Assembly: GCA_016868485.1 (NCBI GenBank)
Contig: VGGT01000028.1
Coordinates: 1-12,609 of the forward strand
Direction of reading: 5' to 3'
DNA from: Bacteroidota bacterium
Lineage (GTDB): Bacteria; Bacteroidota; Bacteroidia; UBA7662
DNA: 12,609 bases
Part shown: positions 7,520-12,609 of the stretch, piece by piece
Layout: the number at the start of each line of letters is the position of its first letter
Position numbering within the stretch: the stretch's first letter is position 1
Made by a program: the position numbers and the translations under genes
Notes under the pieces: generated by a model
Databases searched by the model: none
Seen by the model: only the letters and a program-made list of their open reading frames with translations
What the model was told of the DNA's origin: nothing

Positions 7520-8985
7520 CTCCCGTTGCCCAAAGTGTGCTGCTGCGGCTGTTGACCGCCCTGCTGAACCTGGTGTTGCTGGGCTATACCGCCCGCATGC
7601 TCGGCCCCGGCGTACGGGGCGAAATCAGCCTGCTCATTGCCACCTTGGGCATTGCCCTACACATCGCCGGAATGGGTGGTGGAAGTCTACTCGTCTATTT
7701 ATTGCCCCGTCACCCCCATGGGGGCATCTACCGCCGGGCGCTGCTGTGGACAACCGCCACCGCCGTCGGGGTGGCGCTCGTTGCGCTGCTGGTTCAGGCA
7801 AATCTGCCCCTGCATCCGGCCCTGTGGCCCGCCCTACTTTTTGCCTTCCTATGGGGCAACCTCAACCGCTGGATGCTGGTGGCCCGAGGAGCGATTTTGG
7901 TCGACCACCGCCTCAACGTCGGCAACAGTCTTCTGCAACTCGTGCTGCTCGCTGGCCTGCTCTATGGCGGTGCCCCAACCAACCTCATGACCTTCGGATG
8001 GGTATTGCTGGTGTCGTGGGCCCTCATTGCCCTATGGAGCGGCCTACTTTTGTTGCCTACTCGGCGGAGTGGTCCAACTTGTTCTACCGAAATGGGCGGT
8101 ACAAACCGCGGTGAACGGCCAAGCCAAACGAGCGATGCTGCAAGCCCCGGTGAACGGCCGAACCAAGCGAGTGACGCTGCAAGCCGCGGTGAACAATCGA
8201 ACCCGACGTGCGACGCTGCAAGCCTCGGTGAACGGCTGTGTCAAACAAGCGTCGTTGAAAACCGCGGTAATCAGCCGAACCAAACGAGTGACGCTGCAAA
8301 CCGCGGTGATCAGCCGAACCAAACGAGTGACGTTGTACCGCTGGGCTGGGGTCAGCAATTGCGGCTGGGATTCTACGCCCAAGGGACCGACCTCATTCTC
8401 CTGCTCGGCAATCGCTTAGCCTATTACCTGCTGGCCGCCACCCTCGGCAGCAGTGTCCTTGGCCGCTACGCCCTCGCCCAAGCCCTGGCCGAAGCCTTCT
8501 GGAGCATGAGTCGATCGATCAATGTATGGCTGGCCGGCCGCATCAGTAGATCCACAGAGCAAGACCCCGCCACATCCACCATGCGTTGGTGTCGTTATGC
8601 AGTTTGGAACAGCGGCATCGGCTGCGCACTCCTGATCGCCGTACCCGATGAACTGTGGGTTCGCCTATTGGGTGATGGCTTTCGCGGTTTGTCGGGTCTC
8701 CTACCCTGGTTGGCTCCTGGCATGATTGCCTTAGCCTACCAAGGCACCCTCATGCAATACTATGCCGGCACCGGACAATTCCGGCGCAATGCCACCAGCG
8801 CGGGCATGGCCCTGCTTTCGGTAGCCCTGTCGGCACCCCTGCTCCTGTATTTCATGGGCGACACGGGCGTAGCACTGGCGCAATCCTTATCCCTGATACT
8901 CAGCGCAGCCTTCATCACCCGAAGATTTCAACGCGACACCCGCCTCTCGCTTGGGCAGATGCTGACAGGCCAATCACCTGTGTAG
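7507..8985 (+). CDS. Oligosaccharide flippase (Wzx/MVF-type) with a repeat-expanded central loop
   Basis: Predicted inner-membrane flippase for lipid-linked oligosaccharides. The ATG at 7507 gives 492 residues; a TTG at 7495 is possible. N-terminal VLLRLLTALLNLVLLGYTARMLGPGVRGE matches the first helix and the Gly-Pro-rich loop common in this superfamily. I count about six hydrophobic segments before residue 184 and six from about 290 onward, the expected 12-helix two-lobe layout. The two halves are joined by a hydrophilic stretch of about 100 residues (185-285) made largely of six 13-residue repeats, far longer than the usual linker. Divergent from the sugar transferase; together with the aminotransferase it supplies sugar synthesis, lipid loading and flipping. 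The ligand cannot be inferred. No polymerase (Wzy) gene is in the window. Confidence 0.85.
   Translation: MAFASPVAQSVLLRLLTALLNLVLLGYTARMLGPGVRGEISLLIATLGIALHIAGMGGGSLLVYLLPRHPHGGIYRRALLWTTATAVGVALVALLVQANLPLHPALWPALLFAFLWGNLNRWMLVARGAILVDHRLNVGNSLLQLVLLAGLLYGGAPTNLMTFGWVLLVSWALIALWSGLLLLPTRRSGPTCSTEMGGTNRGERPSQTSDAASPGERPNQASDAASRGEQSNPTCDAASLGERLCQTSVVENRGNQPNQTSDAANRGDQPNQTSDVVPLGWGQQLRLGFYAQGTDLILLLGNRLAYYLLAATLGSSVLGRYALAQALAEAFWSMSRSINVWLAGRISRSTEQDPATSTMRWCRYAVWNSGIGCALLIAVPDELWVRLLGDGFRGLSGLLPWLAPGMIALAYQGTLMQYYAGTGQFRRNATSAGMALLSVALSAPLLLYFMGDTGVALAQSLSLILSAAFITRRFQRDTRLSLGQMLTGQSPV
8110..8343 (+). repeat. 39-bp in-frame tandem repeat (six units) inside the flippase gene
   Basis: Six consecutive 39-base units, each starting GGT(G/A)A(A/T)C and encoding 13 residues: GERPSQTSDAASP, GERPNQASDAASR, GEQSNPTCDAASL, GERLCQTSVVENR, GNQPNQTSDAANR, GDQPNQTSDVVPL. 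The units differ at many positions, so the array is old or mutating fast. The preceding 13 residues (GPTCSTEMGGTNR) may be a very degraded seventh unit. The unit length is a multiple of three, so gain or loss keeps the flippase in frame. Confidence 0.92.
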
Positions 8986-8993
8986 AGCCAAAG

Positions 8994-9236
8994 TTGAACG
9001 CCCGAATCATGCAATTATGGAATCTGATTCCTAAATTGCTCGGTTTTCATATGATACCCCGAGCCGCCCTGTTTGAAAATTTGGTTGTCCTGGAAGTCAT
9101 CAAATCCCGCTACAACCAAGCCAACCTCAACCCTTTGTACTTTTGGCGCGCCAGCAACGGGCAGGAAATCGACCTCTTGATCGAAAAATATAACCAGCGC
9201 ATCCCCGTCGAAATCAAAGCCGGATCAAAATTTTGA
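8994..9236 (+). pseudogene. C-terminal remnant of an AAA ATPase-DUF4143 gene
   Basis: 80-codon open frame whose residues from about 23 onward (RAALFENLVVLEVIKSRYNQ, then LYFWRASNGQEIDLLIE and IPVEIKAG) match the C-terminal nuclease-like part of DUF4143 ATP-binding proteins. The D...ExK arrangement (Asp60, Glu73-x-Lys75) is kept. The ATPase domain, with Walker A and B, is absent, and the frame stops just after the KAG motif where relatives continue for tens of residues. It is therefore truncated at both ends and not expected to function. Residues 1-22 and the ATG are probably fortuitous. Its end overlaps the tail of the opposing Rpn remnant at 9214-9236, around a perfect palindrome TCAAAATTTTGA (9225-9236). 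Confidence 0.75.
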
Positions 9237-9736
9237 CTGGATCCATTTGATCGATATTTAGTTGCTTTTCAACTTCATCGAGCCCCTGAGCATGGTATAC
9301 CTCCGGAAGTTCACTGGTTTTCAGGTAGTAAATCCACTCATCCAGCGTGTCGCGCAATGATTTATCAAAGTTAGGAATTTTTATCAGATAATATTCGGGG
9401 AATATTTCCCCCGTGAAGACCCTGTTGAATTCCATTTGCTGAATCAAGCTCAGCTTCAGCTGATCATGTAAATGCATGCCGGTGAATTGCGTTTGGCCGT
9501 AATACACATAATCATGGCCATCGCCCAAATTGAAATAGAGAATGTGAACGGAAAAACTAGTTTGCGTGTTCGGCCAACGACTCGGGATCCAAGATCTCCG
9601 TTATCTTGACCTCCTGCCGGAACAACTCGCTTAAAAAACCCTCCAAAATCACATGGCTATCCTTGCGCTTCAACAAGCGCTTCATCGCCCAATCAAAACT
9701 AATGAAGGTGCGGTCTTTGGTGCTTTTACGTTCCAT
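9214..9736 (-). pseudogene. Rpn/PDDEXK-family transposase-like nuclease, internally deleted
   Basis: Remnant of the PD-(D/E)XK nuclease family known as Rpn or PDDEXK_2. The N-terminal part reads from the ATG at 9736: KDRTFISFDWAMKRLLKRK, then VILEGFLSELFRQEVKITEI and LDPESLAEHAN, stopping with TAG at 9557-9559. The C-terminal part is in a different frame just after: SVHILYFNLGDGHDYVYYG, TQFTGMHLHDQLKLS, then NFDKSLRDTLDEWIYYLK and GLDEVEKQLNIDQMD. In intact relatives roughly 70-80 residues, including the catalytic Asp and ExQ/ExK, lie between these blocks; here they are missing, so one deletion removed the active site and shifted the frame. The 3' end is also cut shortly after QMD. Not functional. 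Confidence 0.8.
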
Positions 9737-9797
9737 GCAGGAAAGATCGCATGGGCCTAAAGAATTAGTCGGAATGCAGACGTATATAAACGGAAGA

Positions 9798-10073
9798 TTA
9801 CGGATATGAAATCACCGCGACTCCCATACAGCGAAAATTGGGAGCTAACTTAAATTCTTGATTTTTTTCTATTAGAGAAAAATCCAAATCTTCAGAAAAC
9901 CGATTCAACCCGTGAAAAATTCTAAGAGCAGTGCCCCCATAGAATGCCGCATGCTTAAAAAAATTTGCCCTGTATAACCCCGCAAGCGTGATTTCCTGCA
10001 TTATTTCTCTTAAAGCTTGTTCTGCCTCCTGAATATTCTTTGGCCCATACGATTCATTCCATTGCTTAATCAT
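9798..10073 (-). pseudogene. Truncated AbiEii/AbiGii-type nucleotidyltransferase toxin
   Basis: N-terminal part of a nucleotidyltransferase of the AbiEii/AbiGii (type IV toxin-antitoxin) family. Seen: PKNIQEAEQALREIMQEITL, then HAAFYGGTALRIFHGLNRFSEDLDFSL with the polymerase-beta-type GG(T)-x-LR and the Asp-x-Asp pair in SEDLDFS. Intact members have about 250-300 residues; this frame has 91, and family-like sequence ends near KLAPNF, with the last residues (RCMGVAVISYP) looking like read-through into foreign sequence. The 3' two-thirds are lost. The AbiEi antitoxin normally found immediately upstream is absent: the upstream gene is the ATPase-DUF4143 gene, ending 52 bases before this start. 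Probably inactive, though a short peptide could still be made. Confidence 0.78.
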
Positions 10074-10125
10074 AGTGTTGATATTGTCTCAATTAATAGT
10101 TGAATACTCTTCCTCTTTGGGCATA

Positions 10126-11379
10126 CTAGTAACCCAAAGAAGCCAATGAAATTACGTTTATTCCATCGGGGCGCCTGTAACTCATACCTGTTCCCGTAAT
10201 AATATTCAGTGATTTTGGAGTTTCCATTTTTTCTGAGTCGATGTTGGCCACAAACTTTTTAAGATTCTTTGCAGCTTCTTCTATATAACCAACCCCAAGT
10301 TTTATTTCAAATGCAGCATATTCTCCGTTGCGTTTCTGAACTATGGCATCTACCTCAAAACCATAAGAATCGTTGTAATGGAATACCGTCGCATCATTGG
10401 TTTTAGCATATACATTCAATTCGTGCGTTGCCAATGATTCAAAAAGAAAACCTGTGTATTTAATGTCCTTTAATAGGGCTTCCTTATCCAAACCCAAAAC
10501 GGCAACTGCTAATGAAGGGTCACATAAATGCCTTTTGGGAGATTTACGCAGCGATGCAGAAGAGCGAATATGCGGACTAAAAGCTGGTTGCTCATACAGA
10601 ATCATTAATTTGGATAATGCATCTAAATGATCAGAAAGTGTATTTCTAGAAAGTTCACTTTTTTCGTTGATTTTCACATCTTTTTCTAAAGTCTTGTTAT
10701 CCACTAAAGTCGCAACATTTCTGGCAAGGGAACGCAATAAACTTCGAACTTTATCGGGATTTCGCTTTACTCCAGACACTTGACTCATATCTACCTCACA
10801 AAGCAAATCAATATATCCTCGATTCATGTTCGAGGCATTTTTATAGTTTTCATTGATCAACGTAGGCCACCCCCCCACACAAATTCTTTCAATGATCCAC
10901 TCCAACGATATCGCGGGTTCGTAAAAATCAATGTCTGCTCCTAGAAGCAAATCAGACATTTTTACAGTACCACTGGAATACCCTAATTCTTGCCAGGTCA
11001 TGGTATTCATTTGCAAGACCGTAAATCGGCCAGCCCCACTATGGAGCCTCACCTGCTCAGGCGGGTTGGCGGAACCTGTCAGTATGAACACCCCTTTTGA
11101 TTTACGCTTATCAACTTCATGCCTCACGTAATTCCATATTTCCGGTTGTTCTTGCCATTCATCAATCAATCTTGGTGTTTCTCCCTCTAATAATAATTGC
11201 GGATTGGTTGCCATAATAACGGGAACTTGTGGGTCTCGATCCATTCTCAACACACTTTTTGCATATTGTGTAGCAGTTTCTGTTTTCCCACATGATTTGG
11301 GGCCCTTTATTAACACGGCGCCCGAAGCCGCCATTTTTGCCAATAACTCATCTTCCACCAATCTCTTTATATAACTCAT
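10126..11379 (-). CDS. ATP-binding protein, AAA_14 ATPase plus DUF4143
   Basis: Intact 417-residue protein of the widespread AAA_14/DUF4143 family; its cellular role is not established. Seen: Walker A GPKSCGKT (residues 26-33), Walker B LIDEWQ (71-76, with Asp73-Glu74), a sensor-like FILTGSANP at 98-106, a central helical or winged-helix-like region (SELSRNTLSDHLDALSKLMI), and a C-terminal PD-(D/E)XK-like block, FEVDAIVQ with Asp344 followed by AAFEIKLG with Glu358-x-Lys360. Length is normal and no frame damage is seen. Its sequence is more AT-rich than the glycan genes, consistent with acquisition. It is flanked by gene remnants on both sides and is preceded by 23-bp repeats and a good -7 element. 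DUF4143 genes are often found with accessory islands. Confidence 0.9.
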   Translation of the reverse strand: MSYIKRLVEDELLAKMAASGAVLIKGPKSCGKTETATQYAKSVLRMDRDPQVPVIMATNPQLLLEGETPRLIDEWQEQPEIWNYVRHEVDKRKSKGVFILTGSANPPEQVRLHSGAGRFTVLQMNTMTWQELGYSSGTVKMSDLLLGADIDFYEPAISLEWIIERICVGGWPTLINENYKNASNMNRGYIDLLCEVDMSQVSGVKRNPDKVRSLLRSLARNVATLVDNKTLEKDVKINEKSELSRNTLSDHLDALSKLMILYEQPAFSPHIRSSASLRKSPKRHLCDPSLAVAVLGLDKEALLKDIKYTGFLFESLATHELNVYAKTNDATVFHYNDSYGFEVDAIVQKRNGEYAAFEIKLGVGYIEEAAKNLKKFVANIDSEKMETPKSLNIITGTGMSYRRPDGINVISLASLGY

Positions 11380-11412
11380 AAATCTCTCTGTTATTTAACC
11401 CAAAGGTATCAC

Positions 11413-11481
11413 TTTTCAAGCCATTGTGCAAATATAAGGTTTTTCATTGTGCACTTTTAAGGTTTTTCATTGTGCACTTTT
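11413..11481. promoter_or_regulatory. 23-bp direct repeats over the promoter of the ATPase-DUF4143 gene
   Basis: CATTGTGCA occurs three times at exactly 23-base spacing: 11422-11430, 11445-11453 and 11468-11476. The outer two lie in two identical 23-bp units (11436-11458 and 11459-11481, starting AAGGTTTTTCATTGTGCAC); the gene-proximal copy is in a diverged unit at 11413-11435. On the minus strand a perfect Bacteroidota -7 element, TATATTTG, lies at 11436-11429 and joins the gene-proximal copy, giving a leader of about 40-45 bases to the ATG at 11379. No TTG at the usual -33 distance was found. The layout suggests an operator array for a repressor or activator of the ATPase gene. Confidence 0.55.
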
Positions 11482-11510
11482 AAGGTATTTCAAGTTCATT
11501 CCCAATGATT

Positions 11511-11624
11511 TTTGAGCCATAAATGAAAGTTTTTTGACCCCAAAGTAGAATTTCAGCTCATTTTATGTTGCCTTTGAGCTCATGCCCAGGACGTAATGAT
11601 CTCTATATACACTTAATTTGAGCT
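11511..11624. promoter_or_regulatory. TTTGAGCY motifs upstream of the Fic remnant
   Basis: TTTGAGCC at 11511-11518 and TTTGAGCT at 11573-11580 and 11617-11624, plus an inverted AGCTCA at 11555-11560. The first and last are parts of longer similar sequences (TTTGAGCCATAAATGAA and TTTGAGCTACAAATGAA), the last running into the Fic ATG at 11629. Clustering ahead of a Fic gene with an N-terminal winged-helix-like segment suggests former autoregulatory sites. This is inference; the motif is short. Confidence 0.3.
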
Positions 11625-11628
11625 ACAA

Positions 11629-12326
11629 ATGAACTCACTAGAAAATTTAATCCTGGCTTATTTAGAAAATAATCCTGCACGTTCATCGAAAGATGTTTTC
11701 GATGGATTAAACGCCACTAAAGGCTATGCAACCGTAAAACAACTTCAATCTAATCCATGACATTTTACCCTCAGTAGAATTGTTCAGTCAGGACGAAATG
11801 AACAAACTTCAATTGCTCCAAAAACAATTTGAAGCGAAAACCAATGTTCTGAGCACCCATCAATATGCAAAAGAATTAGAACGACTTGCGATTGATTTAA
11901 GCTGGAAATCTTCGCAAACACGGCATTCTTGTTAAAGACCTTGGGATTAATAGAAATATACGAAATCACAGAGTGGGTGTTACTGGAACCAATTATGTTC
12001 CATTAGACAATGACCATCAAATTAAAGGCGCAATGTTACAAATGTGTAACTTGGTGAATTCGAAACAAAGTGTTTTTGAAAAAGCACTGCTCTTGCTGGT
12101 GCTATTATCCTACATTCAAGCATTTGATGACGGCAATAAAAGAACGGCAAGAATTGTAAGTAATGCCTGCTTAATTCATTACCAACACTGCCCCCTTTCA
12201 TTTCGTACTGTTGACCCAATTGAGTATAAAAAAGCGATGTTGCTATTTTATGAACAGAACAATATTTCAGCATTTAAAAACCTTTTCATAGGTCAGTTTG
12301 AATTTGCCGTCAATACCTATTTTTAG
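11629..12326 (+). pseudogene. Fic-family protein gene, collapsed by two internal deletions
   Basis: Three blocks of one Fic gene in three successive frames. Block 1 (11629-11760): MNSLENLILAYLENNPARSS, then KDVFDGLNATKGYATVK, an N-terminal HTH-like segment, ending at TGA. Block 2 (11762-about 11917): ILPSVELFSQDEMNKLQLLQ, later ELERLAIDLSWKSSQ, the start of the Fic core. Block 3 (about 11919-12326): HGILVKDLGINRNIRNHRVG, then VPLDN, AFDDGNKRTARIVSNACLI, and the normal-looking end QFEFAVNTYF. In relatives, block 1 to 2 and block 2 to 3 are separated by further sequence, including the inhibitory-helix/substrate-flap region after WKSSQ; here it is gone. The Fic motif has Gln (codon 12117-12119) where AMPylating members have catalytic His. 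Not expected to be functional. Confidence 0.82.
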
Positions 12327-12389
12327 GCAGATGAACCCAACCACGCTCCGCCCAGCAAACAATCGCTCGCGCTCGTCCTTTCTGTTTTC

Positions 12390-12450
12390 ATAGGGTACTG
12401 ATAAAGTTAGTGGAAATAAACTTAGCCAGTGGTCCGAAAATTGGGGGGTA
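12390..12450. mobile_element. Possible insertion-sequence end remnant
   Basis: Two similar short direct repeats, ATAAAGTTAGTGG (12401-12413) and ATAAACTTAGCCAGTGG (12416-12432), are followed by TCCGAAAATTGGGGGGTACT. Closely spaced imperfect repeats at a terminus are reminiscent of IS21-family ends. The sequence lies exactly between the Fic remnant and the broken DUF4143 fragment, whose last 20 codons read into it. There is no transposase frame or second terminus in the window, so this is a suggestion only. Confidence 0.25.
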
Positions 12451-12609
12451 CTACATAGCGCCATTCATTAAATATTGGATGCAGCATCGCTCCTTTGGTG
12501 CCCGCTTTAACCTCTACAGGAACAATACGATCTTGCCTTTGAACGACGTAGTCTACTTCGGCTTTGCTGTTTTTGGCTTCCCGATGCCAGTAATACAAGG
12601 CAGTCTTTT
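12422..12609 (-). pseudogene. 3'-truncated DUF4143 ATPase gene, entering from beyond the window
   Basis: Minus-strand frame open at the right edge of the window and ending with TAA at 12422-12424. It encodes KTALYYWHREAKNSKAEVDY, then VVQRQDRIVPVEVKAGTKGAM. This is the C-terminal nuclease-like block of DUF4143 ATP-binding proteins (Asp in AEVDYV; Glu-x-Lys in VEVKAG). After GTKGAM (about 12485) the sequence LHPIFNEWRYVVPPNFRTTG no longer resembles the family, which usually continues for several tens of residues, so the 3' end appears replaced. It is a different subfamily from the intact copy at 10126-11379. The ATPase part, if present, lies beyond the window. Confidence 0.72.

Noticed and set aside
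8110..8343. CRISPR-like array in the repeat region
   Set aside because: Units are contiguous without spacers and in frame with the flippase; it is a coding tandem repeat.
8044..8419. Long open frames on both strands over the flippase repeat region
   Set aside because: They exist because a 39-bp unit free of stops is repeated in a multiple of three; their proteins are only the repeat read in other frames, without domain or start signals.
10089..10124. Eleven-codon frame (MPKEEEYSTIN) between the ATPase stop and the AbiEii start, minus strand
   Set aside because: Too short and without family similarity; it could be a leftover of a lost antitoxin gene but nothing in the sequence shows this.
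11413..11481. Iterons of a plasmid replication origin
   Set aside because: Only three copies, no replication-initiator gene nearby, and the repeats overlap a promoter-like element.

Overview
The window looks like a chromosomal segment of a member of the Bacteroidota. Three things point there: a T9SS type A C-terminal sorting domain on one secreted protein, a FISUMP-type secreted protein, and a TAnnTTTG-type -7 element in front of the only intact gene on the right. Starts generally lack strong Shine-Dalgarno sequences, as is usual in this phylum. The species cannot be named from sequence alone.

Left part (about 1-9000), comparatively GC-rich and mostly on the minus strand. Read in the direction of transcription, a PglC-like sugar-phosphate transferase (6863-7519) is followed by a DegT/DnrJ/EryC1/StrS sugar aminotransferase (5441-6595). 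Next come a large T9SS-secreted dockerin-like/cohesin-like protein (2928-5228), a double-FISUMP exported protein (1040-2905) and a D-cysteine desulfhydrase/ACC deaminase-like PLP enzyme (16-1071). A polysaccharide flippase (7507-8985) is divergent from the sugar transferase. Transferase, aminotransferase and flippase fit a surface glycan or glycoprotein pathway: amino-sugar synthesis, loading onto the lipid carrier, and flipping across the inner membrane. The two secreted proteins are plausible cell-surface products encoded next door.

Right part (about 9000-12609) is a graveyard of accessory genes, visibly AT-richer from about 9740. It holds a DUF4143 C-terminal fragment, an internally deleted Rpn/PDDEXK-family gene, a truncated AbiEii-type toxin gene, one intact AAA ATPase-DUF4143 gene (10126-11379), a Fic gene collapsed by two deletions (11629-12326) and another 3'-truncated DUF4143 gene running off the window. 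Several losses are internal deletions that keep both ends of the gene, not simple point-mutation decay.

Short tandem repeats run through the window: 15 bp in the 3' end of the desulfhydrase gene, 29 bp upstream of the aminotransferase, 39 bp in frame in the flippase, and 23 bp upstream of the ATPase. No tRNA, rRNA, CRISPR array or complete insertion sequence was seen. I did not find a convincing new multi-gene system. The most unusual items are the repeat-expanded loop of the flippase, the repeats in front of the glycan aminotransferase and ATPase genes, and the repeated accumulation of DUF4143 nuclease-like modules.
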